Positions 15,349 through 26,026 of a stretch of DNA of 64,000 nucleotides are shown here, piece by piece. Source of the DNA: an uncultured Bacteroidales bacterium (lineage in GTDB: Bacteria > Bacteroidota > Bacteroidia > Bacteroidales > UBA932); NCBI GenBank assembly GCA_905234475.1, contig CAJOHX010000008.1:46580-110579 (forward strand), given 5' to 3'. Position 1 is the stretch's first letter, and every line of letters begins with the position of its first letter. Both the position numbers and the translations under genes were made by a program. The notes below the pieces were generated by a model. The model was not told the origin of the DNA. It did no database searches and saw only the letters and a program-made list of their open reading frames with translations.

Positions 15349-16281
15349 TCATTTCCGGTCATAAGGCATTATCGAAGAATTCTTGATATACTGGACGTGA
15401 ACGTTCGGTTCGTTCATGAAATACAGGCTCGCACCGTGGCTCAGGTCGACGTATAAATCGTCGGTCACGGACAGCGAAAGCGTGCAGATTCCGTTCATCA
15501 CGGCATGGGCTTCCCGGCACTCCAGGCTGATCGCATTCACGCCGGTGGAGTTGGCCATTTCGAACGAAACCTGCCCCGCCCTGCCATTGAGAATCGCCTT
15601 GGATGTCCCCTTCATGTGAACCTCCAGTCCCTCCGTTTCCCCGTCCAGTTGCATGGATGTGTTCGCCATCGAATTGACGACCGTCGTCTTCACATGCTGC
15701 TCCAGGGTCAGGTTGGAATTGCCCGCCATCCGGATGAAGAGCGTATCCGAGTCGCAGCGCATCTGCGCCTCCGATTTCTTGTCCATATCCAGGGATACCC
15801 GCCGGGACGGGACGCTGAAGGAAGCTGTCCGCGCATTGTCCGTCGTCCGGAGGGCGAACTCATCGGGGTTGAACACGAGCTCATCCGCCGAAGAAAGGGA
15901 GGAATTCTCCGTCAGACGCAGGTACGCGAGCGTTTCCGGCATCGTGACCGACACGCGGAAAACCGGCTGGGAGGCCTCCTTGTTCCGGAACATGCGCCTG
16001 ACATCTCCCGGCACCCGCCTGTCGTCCACCGAAACGTTCAGACTGCTGTCTTCCACGGCCAGCAGGATGTAGTCGGCGTAGAGTTCCTCCACGTCCACCT
16101 GCACGCGGAACTGCTTGCCGTAGCGGAGATCCAGGGCGAAGTCCCCGCCCAGGGAGATGCGGTCGAAGGAAGGCAGATCCTCCGGAACCAGCTGGGTAAC
16201 GGTCTGGCCGCGCACCGGCACAATAGCTAAAGCTAAAATACCGATAAATGCGCTTAAAATCCTATATATCAATCTATTCAT
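15349..16281 (-). CDS. DUF2807 (head GIN domain) exported protein
   Basis: The 310-residue protein has a signal peptide (residues about 1-25) and then a beta-rich DUF2807 region: FDRISLGGDFALDLRYG at the start, short-strand repeats such as LTENSSLSSADEL, AGNSNLTLEQ, MKGTSKAILNG and MANSTGVNAISLEC. These form the beta-solenoid of putative autotransporter-adhesin-like proteins in Bacteroidota, displayed on or outside the outer membrane; their ligand is unknown. It lies 9 bp downstream of the ABC-F gene and is probably the last gene of that operon. Confidence 0.75.
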   Translation of the reverse strand: MNRLIYRILSAFIGILALAIVPVRGQTVTQLVPEDLPSFDRISLGGDFALDLRYGKQFRVQVDVEELYADYILLAVEDSSLNVSVDDRRVPGDVRRMFRNKEASQPVFRVSVTMPETLAYLRLTENSSLSSADELVFNPDEFALRTTDNARTASFSVPSRRVSLDMDKKSEAQMRCDSDTLFIRMAGNSNLTLEQHVKTTVVNSMANTSMQLDGETEGLEVHMKGTSKAILNGRAGQVSFEMANSTGVNAISLECREAHAVMNGICTLSLSVTDDLYVDLSHGASLYFMNEPNVHVQYIKNSSIMPYDRK

Positions 16282-16290
16282 ACAATAGTA

Positions 16291-18197
<1,907 letters not shown>

Positions 18198-18201
<4 letters not shown>

Positions 18202-18782
18202 ACAAATATCAGAGCATCAAAATATTCCGGACGATGAAAGTCAGGTTTCGGGGTCGCAATGGGAGCCCAGCTGAGGTAGTGCGGGACAGGCAGGAGGTCG
18301 CCGCATTTGTAGAAGTTGCCGCGGGCCTGCAGGCCGGTGAAGCCGTCCAGGCCGAAAGTCGCTGCAGGGATGTCCAGCTCCACCTCCCAGGCCGTCGGCT
18401 CCGGCCGCAGGCCGAAAGGGTCCGTGCCGAGCGTGGCGCGGCGGCGGATGCCCTGCAGGAGAGCCTCTGGAAGCGGTTCGCGCCCGTGGCGGCCCGTGCC
18501 CCGGCAGAGCAGGATCCTGCCGATGCAGGTGCACTCGAGGTTGTAGTAGACGCCGTCCTCGCGGGGCGCGAAGAAGAATTCCACGCAGGAATCCTCCCAG
18601 GCGCGGCCGCCGTCAGCGGCACAAACGGCCCGCACGGCCTCCTCCTGCACGCGGAAGCGAAGGTGCAGGGCATCCCCCGAATGGGAGATGTCGAAAGCCA
18701 CCTCCGGCTGCGCCGGAAATGCCTCCGGCCAGTTCAGGCAGGCTATTCGGCCGCTTCGGACTTCACGGGAGACTTCGAGCAT
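18198..18782 (-). CDS. Carbohydrate-binding family 9-like protein
   Basis: The 194-residue protein resembles CBM9-like (DUF1083-type) domains: AFDISHSGDALHLRFRVQE, a DSCVEFFFAP motif, YYNLECTCIGRIL, WEVELDIPAATFGL and the closing GNFYKCGDLL, YLSWAPI and PKPDFHRPEYFD. No signal peptide is visible, unusual for a sugar-binding module. The in-frame extension further upstream is rejected as a shadow of tatC; the ATG at 18782 leaves a 40-bp overlap with the end of tatC. It sits between the Tat translocase genes and ABC-F. Ligand and role are unknown. Confidence 0.65.
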
Positions 18783-19489
18783 AGCAGGATGGAAAACTCG
18801 TACAACAAATAGAGCGGGATGGCCAGCACGAACATCGAGAAGGGGTCCGCCGGCGTGATCAGGGCGGAGAGCACCAGCACGATCACGAAGGCATAACGGC
18901 GCCCTTTCCGCAGCAGGCTGCGGTCCAGGACGCCCAGGCGGTTCAGGACCAGCACGATGGTCGGAAACTCGAAGACGACGCCGATCAGCAGCACCATCGA
19001 GAAGAACATCGACATGTAGGACCCGATTGTGATGGTGTTGGCCACGGCATCGCTGACCGTATAATTCATGAAGAACTGCAGGCAGACCGGCAGCACGATG
19101 AAATAGCCCACCAGCACGCCCAGGTAGAACAGCCCCGTGGACATCAGGAAAGCGGTCCGGACGGGCTTCTTCTCGCGTGCATACAGGCCCGGGGACAGGA
19201 ATTTCCACAACTCCCAGACCACGTAAGGGAACGCCACGATCACGCCCACGGCAAAGGCCGCCTTGAGATGGACGAAGAACTGTGCACTCACCTCCACGTT
19301 GATCAGCTCCATCGAAAAACTCCACCCCAGCAGCCTGTAAGTAAAGAAATCGGGACGCGCCGGGGCGAGCACGATGCTGTCAAAGAGGAAATTCTTGAAA
19401 GCAAGGCCCAGGACAGAGCACAGGATAATAGCACCCAGCGAGCGGAACAACGTCCCTCGCAACACGTCGAGATGATCCCAGAAGGTCAT
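18743..19489 (-). CDS. tatC: Sec-independent protein translocase subunit TatC
   Basis: The 248-residue protein shows the TatC pattern: N-terminal MTFWDHLDVLR, six hydrophobic segments, the conserved FPYVVWELWKFLSPGLY and REKK loop after the second segment, FEFPTIVLVLNRLG, and ALITPADPFSMFVLAIPLYLLYE near the end. TatC recognises twin-arginine signal peptides. A GTG at 19514-19516 would add nine residues, but the family start is usually just before TFWDHL, so 19489 is chosen. It follows tatA and ends inside the CBM9-like gene start. Confidence 0.92.
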   Translation of the reverse strand: MTFWDHLDVLRGTLFRSLGAIILCSVLGLAFKNFLFDSIVLAPARPDFFTYRLLGWSFSMELINVEVSAQFFVHLKAAFAVGVIVAFPYVVWELWKFLSPGLYAREKKPVRTAFLMSTGLFYLGVLVGYFIVLPVCLQFFMNYTVSDAVANTITIGSYMSMFFSMVLLIGVVFEFPTIVLVLNRLGVLDRSLLRKGRRYAFVIVLVLSALITPADPFSMFVLAIPLYLLYEFSILLCSKSPVKSEAAE

Positions 19490-19516
19490 CTCCCTGTCGG
19501 TGCCTGCCCCAGCCAC

Positions 19517-19741
19517 CTATTCAGCCTTGGGCGTTTCATCGGGCTTGGGGGCGGCAGGTTTGGCGGGATCGGCTTCGTTGATCTGCTCCTCCACCTCATT
19601 CATCCCCTCCTTGAAGCTCTTCACGCCCTTGCCCACGCCCTTCATCAGCTCAGGAATCTTCTTGCCGCCGAAAATCAGGACAATGACCAGGATGATGAGG
19701 ACGAGTTCCCAGGTACCGATAAACAAAGGAAATACTAACAT
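19517..19741 (-). CDS. tatA: Sec-independent protein translocase subunit TatA
   Basis: The 74-residue protein has a single N-terminal membrane helix (about 3-22), the hinge FGGKKIPEL (24-32), an amphipathic helix (about 33-52) and an acidic, Pro/Ala-rich tail, all diagnostic for TatA/TatE pore-forming subunits. Together with TatC it exports folded, often cofactor-bearing proteins. No separate TatB is seen, consistent with the TatAC systems of many Bacteroidota. It lies 13 bp downstream of valS and 27 bp ahead of the preferred tatC start. Confidence 0.93.
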   Translation of the reverse strand: MLVFPLFIGTWELVLIILVIVLIFGGKKIPELMKGVGKGVKSFKEGMNEVEEQINEADPAKPAAPKPDETPKAE

Positions 19742-19754
19742 ATGCGTAACTGGA

Positions 19755-22394
19755 TTAATTCAGGGTTTGCAGGGAGGCTTCCAGGGCTTCAATGCGGGCC
19801 AGGCAGTCGGCTTCCTTCTTCCTCTCCGTGGCGATCACGGCCTCGGGTGCATGGGCGACGAATTTCTCGTTGGAGAGCTTCGCGCGCACGCCGGCGAGGA
19901 ACTTCTTCTGGTGGTCGAGCTCAGCGAGCAGCTTCGCCTTCTCCTCATCGGCGTTGACGAAGCCCGCAAGCGGAATGCTCATCTTGACGGTGCCCACCAG
20001 GAAGGACACGGCGGCGCCTTCGGCGGCACCCGCTTCGATCATGTCGATGTTCGCCACCTTCCGGATGATGGGCAGCAACTCCTGGGAGAACTCGCCGTCA
20101 ATGAAGAGGTTGAGCGAATCCTTCGGAGCGATCTGTTTCTGCGCCCGGATGGCGCGGATGGCGATGATCGCCTCGCGCGCCTGCTCGAAACGGGCCAGGA
20201 AATCAGCGTCGTACGGCCCTGCGACCGGGGTGCGCTGGAACATGACGGTCTCCCCTTCGCGGCGCGGCTCCATGGCCTGCCAGAGCTCTTCGGTGATGAA
20301 CGGCATCACCGGATGGATCAGCTTGATGAGCTTTTCGAAGAAGAGCACCGCGGCGTCGTAGGTGCGACCGTCGACGGCCTTGCCGTACTCGGGCTTCACC
20401 AGCTCCAGGAACCAGCTGCAGTAGTCGTCCCAGAAGAGCTTGTAGATCGCCATCAGGGCGTCGTTGATGCGGAACTTCGAATAGTGGTCCTCGACCGTCT
20501 CGATGGTGCGGGAAAGCAGGTTGTCGAACCATTTCACGGCCACGCGGGCGGCCTCCGGCTGCTCCGCTGCGGTGTCCACGTTCCAACCGCTCACGAGGCG
20601 CCAGGCGTTCCAGATCTTGGCGCAGAAGTTCCTGCCCTGCTCCACCTGCGACTCGTCGTAGAGGATGTCGTTGCCGGCGGAAGAACACAGCAGCATGCCG
20701 AGCCGGACGGCGTCGGCGCCGTATTTCTCGATCAGGTCGAGCGGGTTCGGGCTGTTGCCCAGGGTCTTGGACATCTTGCGGCCGATCTTGTCGCGCACGA
20801 TACCCGTGAAATACACGTTGTGGAACGGCACGTCGTGCATGAATTCGTCGCCGGCCATGATCATGCGGGCCACCCAGAAGAAGATGATGTCCGGGCCCGT
20901 CACCAGGTCGTTGGTCGGATAATAATACGAAAGGTCGCGGTTGGGCTTGCGGTCCGGATGGCCGGGCAGCTCGGGATCGAACACGCTGATCGGCCAGAGC
21001 CAGCTGGAGAACCAGGTGTCCAGCACGTCTTCGTCCTGCCGCAGGTCGGCTGCCGTCAGAGACGGATCGATCTTCTGTGCCGCTGCAAGGGCCTTTTCGG
21101 CCGTTTCCTCGACCACCACCTGCCCGTCGGGCAGATACCAGGCCGGGATGCGCTGGCCCCACCAGAGCTGGCGGGAAATGCACCAGTCGCGGACATTCTC
21201 CATCCAGTGGCGGTAGGTGTTGCGGTATTTGTCCGGGACGAACTTGATGCGGCCGGACTCCACGTGGTCGAGGGCGCGCCGCGCCAGGTCGTCCATCTTG
21301 AGGAACCACTGGGCGGAGAGCTTCGGCTCGATCACGGCGTCGGTGCGCTCGCTGTAGCCGATCGGGGAAACGTATTCCTCGACCTTGAGGAGGTTGCCGG
21401 ACTCCTCCAGCATCTTTGCAATCTTCTTGCGCGCCACGAAACGGTCCTCACCCACGAGGATCTGCGCCTTCTCGTTGAGCACGCCGTGGTCGTCGATGAT
21501 ATCCAGGATCGGGAGGTTGTGGCGCATGCCGATCTCGTAGTCGTGGGCGTCGTGCGCGGGCGTGACCTTGAGGCAGCCCGTACCGAAATCCATCTCCACG
21601 TAGTCGTCCTCGATCACGGGGATTTCCCGGTTGATCAGCGGGATGAGCACCTTCTTGCCGCGCAGCCAGTGATGGCGCTCATCGGCGGGATTGACGCAGA
21701 TGGCGGCATCGGCCATGATGGTCTCCGGACGCGTCGTGGCGATCACGAGGTACTCGTCCGTCGGGTTGCCCTGGCCGTCGGAGACATAGTATTTCAGATG
21801 ATAGAAATGGCTCGGGGTGTCCTTGTGGATCACTTCGTCGTCGCTGATGGCGGTCAGCGCCACCGGGTCCCAGTTGACCATGCGCACGCCGCGGTAGATC
21901 CAGCCCTTCTTGTAGAAATAGACAAAGGTGGCCAGAACGGCCTCCGACAGCGCCGGCTCCATGGTGAAGCGGGTGCGGTCCCAGTCGCAGGAGGCACCGA
22001 GCTTGCGGAGCTGCTGCAGGATGATGCCGCCGTGCTCCTCCTTCCATTCCCAGGCGTACTTGAGGAACTCCTCGCGCGTCAGATCCTCCTTGCTGATGCC
22101 CTGCTCCTTGAGGCGGGCGACGACCTTGGACTCCGTGGCGATGGAGGCGTGGTCCGTGCCGGGGACCCAGCAGGCGTTCCTGCCGTCCATGCGGGCCTTG
22201 CGGATCAGCACGTCGTTGAGCGTGTTGTTGAGCACGTGGCCCATGTGCAGGATGCCCGTCACGTTGGGCGGCGGGATGACGATCGTATACGGTTCGCGGT
22301 TATCGGGTTCGGAGTGGAAACACCGGTTCTTCAGCCAATAGGCATACCATTTGTCCTCGACTTCGGAGGGATTGTATTTTGTACTGAGTTCCAT
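19755..22394 (-). CDS. valS: Valyl-tRNA synthetase
   Basis: The 879-residue class I synthetase has PPPNVTGILHMGH with the HIGH-type motif at 50-53, a large CP1 editing insertion with TTRPETIMAD, the tRNA anticodon-binding fold after DWCISRQLWWGQRIPAW, GRKMSKTLGNSPNPLDLI as the KMSKS loop, and a C-terminal coiled-coil arm (about 810-879). Motif wording is specific for ValRS over IleRS. The start at 22394 is supported by a TAATTTTG box 6 nt upstream; a 28-codon in-frame extension runs through that promoter and is rejected. Downstream genes tatA and tatC are close enough to be co-transcribed. Confidence 0.97.
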   Translation of the reverse strand: MELSTKYNPSEVEDKWYAYWLKNRCFHSEPDNREPYTIVIPPPNVTGILHMGHVLNNTLNDVLIRKARMDGRNACWVPGTDHASIATESKVVARLKEQGISKEDLTREEFLKYAWEWKEEHGGIILQQLRKLGASCDWDRTRFTMEPALSEAVLATFVYFYKKGWIYRGVRMVNWDPVALTAISDDEVIHKDTPSHFYHLKYYVSDGQGNPTDEYLVIATTRPETIMADAAICVNPADERHHWLRGKKVLIPLINREIPVIEDDYVEMDFGTGCLKVTPAHDAHDYEIGMRHNLPILDIIDDHGVLNEKAQILVGEDRFVARKKIAKMLEESGNLLKVEEYVSPIGYSERTDAVIEPKLSAQWFLKMDDLARRALDHVESGRIKFVPDKYRNTYRHWMENVRDWCISRQLWWGQRIPAWYLPDGQVVVEETAEKALAAAQKIDPSLTAADLRQDEDVLDTWFSSWLWPISVFDPELPGHPDRKPNRDLSYYYPTNDLVTGPDIIFFWVARMIMAGDEFMHDVPFHNVYFTGIVRDKIGRKMSKTLGNSPNPLDLIEKYGADAVRLGMLLCSSAGNDILYDESQVEQGRNFCAKIWNAWRLVSGWNVDTAAEQPEAARVAVKWFDNLLSRTIETVEDHYSKFRINDALMAIYKLFWDDYCSWFLELVKPEYGKAVDGRTYDAAVLFFEKLIKLIHPVMPFITEELWQAMEPRREGETVMFQRTPVAGPYDADFLARFEQAREAIIAIRAIRAQKQIAPKDSLNLFIDGEFSQELLPIIRKVANIDMIEAGAAEGAAVSFLVGTVKMSIPLAGFVNADEEKAKLLAELDHQKKFLAGVRAKLSNEKFVAHAPEAVIATERKKEADCLARIEALEASLQTLN

Positions 22395-22400
22395 AATTTG

Positions 22401-22408
22401 CAAAATTA
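22401..22408 (-). promoter_or_regulatory. Minus-7 box for valS
   Basis: TAATTTTG on the minus strand ends 6 nt before the ATG at 22394, leaving little or no leader and no room for a T-box or other leader-based control of this synthetase. Confidence 0.65.
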
Positions 22409-22508
22409 CGTATTTTTCGTTGAAAAATAACTTGAAAAAGGATTTTGTTTTTTCTGAAATCCTCCCTATCTTGCGCATCCAAAACCACTAAACCAAACAC
22501 TTTTTTCC

Positions 22509-23225
22509 ATGAGCAAATTCAGATGCACTGTCTGTGGCTATGTCCACGAAGGTCCGACACCGCCGGAGAGATGCCCGCGCTGCCGCATGTCCGCCAATAA
22601 ATTCGAACTGGTCGACGAGAGCGCCGCTCCCGCCTATGGCTCTCCCGCCGCTGCCACGGGCTTCTCCACCCCGTACCAGCGCGGCCGTTCCCTGATTGGC
22701 ACGAAGACGGAGAAGAACCTCCAGGAGGCCTTTGCCGGCGAATCCCAGGCCCGCAACAAATACACCTATTTCGCCTCCAGGGCCCGCAAGGACGGCTTCG
22801 TCCAGATTGCCGCCATCTTCGAGGAGACCGCCGAGAACGAGAAGGAGCACGCCAAGCTGTGGTACAAGTACCTCCACGGCGGCCAGGTGGCCGACACCGC
22901 CACGAATCTCGCAGACGCCGCCACCGGAGAGAATTTCGAGTGGACCGACATGTACGCCCGCTTCGCCCGTGAGGCCCGTGCCGAGGGCTTCGACGAGATC
23001 GCCGGCAAGTTCGAGATGGTCGCCGAGATCGAGAAGCACCACGAAGAGCGCTACCGCAAGCTCCTCAAGAACGTCCAGGACCGCAAGGTCTTCGCCAAGG
23101 ACGGCAGCGCCATCTGGCAGTGCGCCAACTGCGGCCACATCGTCATCGGCCGCCAGGCCCCCGAGGTCTGCCCGGTGTGCGACCATCCGCAGAGCTACTT
23201 CCAGATCGAGGCTCAGAATTATTAG
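22509..23225 (+). CDS. Rubrerythrin with rubredoxin domains at both ends
   Basis: The 238-residue protein has an N-terminal rubredoxin-like knuckle pair (C6, C9, C22, C25), a central ferritin-like diiron four-helix domain (about 64-190, with [23 protein letters not shown]-type and [10 protein letters not shown] carboxylate/His ligand motifs), and a C-terminal rubredoxin (C205, C208, C221, C224). Rubrerythrins reduce hydrogen peroxide in anaerobes. Most carry one rubredoxin, so the doubled arrangement is less usual. It is divergent from valS and has a weak TATCTTGC promoter-like sequence near 22469. A strong hairpin follows. Confidence 0.92.
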   Translation: MSKFRCTVCGYVHEGPTPPERCPRCRMSANKFELVDESAAPAYGSPAAATGFSTPYQRGRSLIGTKTEKNLQEAFAGESQARNKYTYFASRARKDGFVQIAAIFEETAENEKEHAKLWYKYLHGGQVADTATNLADAATGENFEWTDMYARFAREARAEGFDEIAGKFEMVAEIEKHHEERYRKLLKNVQDRKVFAKDGSAIWQCANCGHIVIGRQAPEVCPVCDHPQSYFQIEAQNY

Positions 23226-23250
23226 GTTCCGGTATATCCGGAATCCAAAA

Positions 23251-23280
23251 GGAGGGTGTTCCGCTCGCGGGACACCCTCC
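23251..23280 (+). terminator. Terminator after rubrerythrin
   Basis: GGAGGGTGT (23251-23259) pairs with ACACCCTCC (23272-23280), extended by CC/GG around a short loop, and is followed by a T-rich stretch. A smaller hairpin, TTCCGG/CCGGAA (23227-23243), precedes it. Confidence 0.8.
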
Positions 23281-23296
23281 GTGTTATTATTTTGCC

Positions 23297-23304
23297 TATA
23301 TTTG
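23297..23304 (+). promoter_or_regulatory. Minus-7 box for the DUF3467 operon
   Basis: TATATTTG ends 18 nt before the ATG at 23323 and lies just after the rubrerythrin terminator, separating the two transcription units. Confidence 0.65.
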
Positions 23305-23322
23305 CATCTAAACCGTTTCGAT

Positions 23323-23652
23323 ATGGACAACAACGACAATAGCAAGAAGCAGCTCAATCTCGAGCTGAAGCCCGACATCGCCCAGGGCACCTATTCCAAC
23401 CTGGCCATCATCAGCCACTCCCGCAGCGAGTTCATCATCGATTTCGCAGCCATGCTCCCGGGGCTCCAGAAGCCCGAGGTGCGCAGCCGCATCCTGATGA
23501 CGCCGGAGCACTGCAAGCGCCTGCTCAACGCGCTCGTGGACAACATCGGCCGCTATGAGAACCAGTTCGGCCCCATCAACCTCGGCAGCCCCGAGCAGAA
23601 GGGTGCCACCTTCAACCTTGCCGACTTCGCGCCCAATGGCACCAAATCTTAA
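23323..23652 (+). CDS. DUF3467 family protein
   Basis: The 109-residue cytosolic protein matches DUF3467: LNLELKPDIAQGTYSNLA, SRSEFIIDFA, LPG, VRSRILMTPEHCKRLL and LVDNIGRYENQFGPI are its conserved blocks. The family is widespread in bacteria and archaea without an assigned function. It heads a compact operon: its last 17 bases overlap the KdsC-like gene, then maf and an RluA-type gene follow. A promoter box sits 18 nt upstream. Confidence 0.85.
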   Translation: MDNNDNSKKQLNLELKPDIAQGTYSNLAIISHSRSEFIIDFAAMLPGLQKPEVRSRILMTPEHCKRLLNALVDNIGRYENQFGPINLGSPEQKGATFNLADFAPNGTKS

Positions 23653-24169
23653 GGCCATCAGGGCCATCGCCTATGACCTGGACGGCGTGGCGACGGACGG
23701 CAGCATCATCCCCGTCGGGCCGCGGCCCGAGGACCTGGTGCGCATCGTGAACGCCAAGGATTCCTTCGCCTCCCGTGCGGCGGCGAACAAGGGCTACATC
23801 ATGGCCGTCATCTCCGGCGGGGACACCCCTGCCCTGCGCAGCCGCTGCATCCACATGGGTGTCCGGGAGGAGAACCTCTTCCTGGGCGTGCGCGGCAAGC
23901 TCGCCACTTTCCGCCGGTTCTGCGAGCAGAACGGCCTGCAGCCCGAAGAGGTGGCCTATTTCGGCGACGACATCCCGGACACGCAGGTGCTGCGCGCCTG
24001 CGGCCTGGGCATTGCGCCCGCCGACGCCGCGCCGGAGGCCCGGGAGGCAGCCGACTACGTCACGAGCGTCCCGGGCGGCCGCGGCTGCATCCGCGAAGGG
24101 ATCGAGATGATTCTCAAGGCCCAGGGCATGTGGCAATTCGACGAGGACAAGTTCGACCAGATCTATTAG
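23636..24169 (+). CDS. kdsC: HAD phosphatase, KdsC/YrbI family (probable KDO 8-phosphate phosphatase)
   Basis: The 177-residue protein fits the small cap-less HAD class of KdsC: motif I YDLDGVATDG (about 12-21), VNAKDSFASR, motif II VISGGDTPAL, the motif III lysine in RGKLATF, and motif IV YFGDDIPD. KdsC removes phosphate from KDO 8-phosphate during lipopolysaccharide core synthesis, working as a tetramer. Some relatives act on N-acylneuraminate phosphates, so substrate is inferred. No kdsA or kdsB is in the window. It overlaps DUF3467 by 17 bp and maf begins 3 bp later. Confidence 0.72.
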   Translation: MAPNLKAIRAIAYDLDGVATDGSIIPVGPRPEDLVRIVNAKDSFASRAAANKGYIMAVISGGDTPALRSRCIHMGVREENLFLGVRGKLATFRRFCEQNGLQPEEVAYFGDDIPDTQVLRACGLGIAPADAAPEAREAADYVTSVPGGRGCIREGIEMILKAQGMWQFDEDKFDQIY

Positions 24170-24172
24170 GCC

Positions 24173-24739
24173 ATGAAGCGCATCATTCTCGGGAGCAATT
24201 CCCCCCGCCGCAGGGAGCTGCTGGCGGGCCTCGACATCGCGTTTACGGTCGATACCGGCAATACCTTCGAGGAGTCGCTCGAGGAGGGCCTGGAGGCGCA
24301 TGAGGTGCCCCTGCGGCTCAGCGCGGGCAAGTCGCACGGCTTTCACCGGCCGCTTGCGGACGACGAGGTGCTGGTCACGTCCGACACCGTCGTGATCGTG
24401 GACGGCGAGGTGCTGGGCAAGCCGCATTCCCGCGAGGACGCGGTGGCGATGCTGCGCAAGCTGTCCGGGCGCGCGCACGAGGTGGTGACCGCCGTGACGC
24501 TGCGCGACAGCCGCCGCGAGGAGACGTTCAGTGTCTCGACGCAGGTGCATTTCAAGGCGCTCTCGCAGGAAGAAATCGATTACTACATAGATAAATACCG
24601 GCCGTTCGACAAGGCGGGGGCATACGGAATCCAGGAGTGGATCGGGTATGTGGGCATCTCGTCGATCGAGGGGTCGTTCTACAATGTCATGGGGTTCCCG
24701 GTGCACCGGGTCTGGCACGAACTGCAGTCTTTCCTCTGA
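24173..24739 (+). CDS. maf: Maf family nucleoside triphosphate pyrophosphatase
   Basis: The 188-residue protein has the Maf motifs SNSPRRRELL (7-16), TSDTVV with the metal-binding Asp, LGKPHSREDAVAMLRKLSG, and DKAGAYGIQEW. Maf proteins hydrolyse dTTP/UTP or modified nucleotides to monophosphates, a house-cleaning role also tied to septum control. Start is 3 bp after the KdsC-like gene, and its stop shares one base with the start of the following pseudouridine-synthase gene. Confidence 0.92.
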   Translation: MKRIILGSNSPRRRELLAGLDIAFTVDTGNTFEESLEEGLEAHEVPLRLSAGKSHGFHRPLADDEVLVTSDTVVIVDGEVLGKPHSREDAVAMLRKLSGRAHEVVTAVTLRDSRREETFSVSTQVHFKALSQEEIDYYIDKYRPFDKAGAYGIQEWIGYVGISSIEGSFYNVMGFPVHRVWHELQSFL

Positions 24740-26022
24740 TGGCCCGCGCGCCTTTCACCTACCCTTTCTGCTATACGCCCGCGCCCGACATCGTCGCCGC
24801 GGCGAACCGCCTTATCTCCTTTCTTGACTCTTCTGCGTCGTTAAAAGAAGGAAAAATGCTGGGGGTTCTTAAAGTGGAAGACAGGGAGGGGGTTGTCGAT
24901 TATCTGTATGCGTTCAGCGGGACGGTCGGGGGAAGGGCGGTGCTTCCGGGGTTCGTGCCGCCGATCTATGACCTGACGGATCCGGAAGGGTATTTCCGGC
25001 GGCGGGAGGCGGAGATCGGCGCCATGCCGGCCGGGCCGGAACGGGCCGCCGCCTCGGCGGAGCTGCAGGCCTGGCTCTTCGACCAATACCGTGTCAGCAA
25101 CGCCCGCGGACAGACGCTCAGTATCCGCGAGGTGTTTGCCCGGCGGGGGCTCGTGCCGCCGGGCGGGACCGGCGACTGCGCCGCGCCGAAACTGTTGCAA
25201 TATGCTTATACCCATCAGCTTACACCCCTTGCCATGGGCGAATTCTGGTACGGCGCCTCCCCTGTCTCGGAGGTGCGCGAACAGGGGCGGTTCTATCCTT
25301 CCTGCACGGGCAAGTGCGGCCCGCTGCTGAGCTTCATGCTCGAAGGGCTGGAGGTCGAGCCCAACCCGCTCGACCGTGAATTCACCACGGACACCGAGCC
25401 CCGCGTCCTCTTCGAAGACCCCGACATTCTCGTGGCCGCCAAACCAGCCGGCATGCTGTCGGTGCCCGGACGCACCCGTGCCAGGTCCCTGCTGGAATGG
25501 CTCCGGGAGCGCTACGGCGAGGTCCATTCCTGCCACCGGCTCGACATGGACACCTCCGGCGTCATGGTCTTCGCACGCAACCTGCGCGCAAAGGTCGCCC
25601 TCGAGCGGCAGTTCGCCGGCCGCGAGGTCGTCAAGACCTACCGCGCCCGGCTGGTGGCCTCCGACCGGCCGTTTGACCATGCCCGCAAGGGCACCATCGC
25701 CCTTCCCCTCAGCCTGGACTACTACGACCGACCTCGGCAGATGGTGGACCGGGAGCACGGAAAACTGGCCGTCACGGAATATGAGGTGCTCGCACAATTC
25801 CCTGACGGGCAAATCGATATCCGGTTTACCCCGAAGACCGGACGTTCCCACCAGCTGCGCGTCCATGCCGCCCACGCCGAGGGTCTCGGCCGCCCCATCA
25901 AGGGCGACCGCCTGTACGGCAGTCCCGACGGCGGGCGCCTCTTCCTGCATGCCGAATCGCTCTCTTTCCTGCATCCTGCCACCGGCAGACGTATGATTTT
26001 TGAAGACAAATCACTATCTTAG
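24739..26022 (+). CDS. RluA-family RNA pseudouridine synthase with Bacteroidota-type N-terminal domain
   Basis: The 427-residue protein has a C-terminal RluA-type catalytic domain: ILVAAKPAGMLSVPG (about 230-244), HRLDMDTSG (266-274, catalytic D269), and RFTPKTGRSHQLRVHAA. The N-terminal 205 residues form an accessory domain with FTYPFCYTP, GGTGDCAAPKLLQYA and YGASP, seen in a subset of bacterial RluA proteins. The RNA target, rRNA or tRNA, cannot be told. The start codon overlaps the maf stop by one base (TGATG), so translation is probably coupled. Confidence 0.87.
   Translation: MARAPFTYPFCYTPAPDIVAAANRLISFLDSSASLKEGKMLGVLKVEDREGVVDYLYAFSGTVGGRAVLPGFVPPIYDLTDPEGYFRRREAEIGAMPAGPERAAASAELQAWLFDQYRVSNARGQTLSIREVFARRGLVPPGGTGDCAAPKLLQYAYTHQLTPLAMGEFWYGASPVSEVREQGRFYPSCTGKCGPLLSFMLEGLEVEPNPLDREFTTDTEPRVLFEDPDILVAAKPAGMLSVPGRTRARSLLEWLRERYGEVHSCHRLDMDTSGVMVFARNLRAKVALERQFAGREVVKTYRARLVASDRPFDHARKGTIALPLSLDYYDRPRQMVDREHGKLAVTEYEVLAQFPDGQIDIRFTPKTGRSHQLRVHAAHAEGLGRPIKGDRLYGSPDGGRLFLHAESLSFLHPATGRRMIFEDKSLS
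26015..26022 (+). promoter_or_regulatory. Minus-7-like box for the WG-repeat gene
   Basis: TATCTTAG, one base from TAnnTTTG, overlaps the last codons of the RluA-type gene and ends 4 nt before the ATG at 26027. Confidence 0.5.
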
Positions 26023-26026
26023 CGCT

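Noticed and set aside
18783..19325. N-terminal extension of the CBM9-like frame through tatC
   Set aside because: The extra 181 residues are an out-of-frame reading of tatC with no similarity to the carbohydrate-binding fold.
19500..22430. 976-codon open frame on the plus strand opposite valS and tatA
   Set aside because: It is the antisense shadow of valS in GC-rich codons: the translation is low-complexity in Val, Leu, Asp, His and Gly, without family motifs, while the minus strand encodes a complete valyl-tRNA synthetase.
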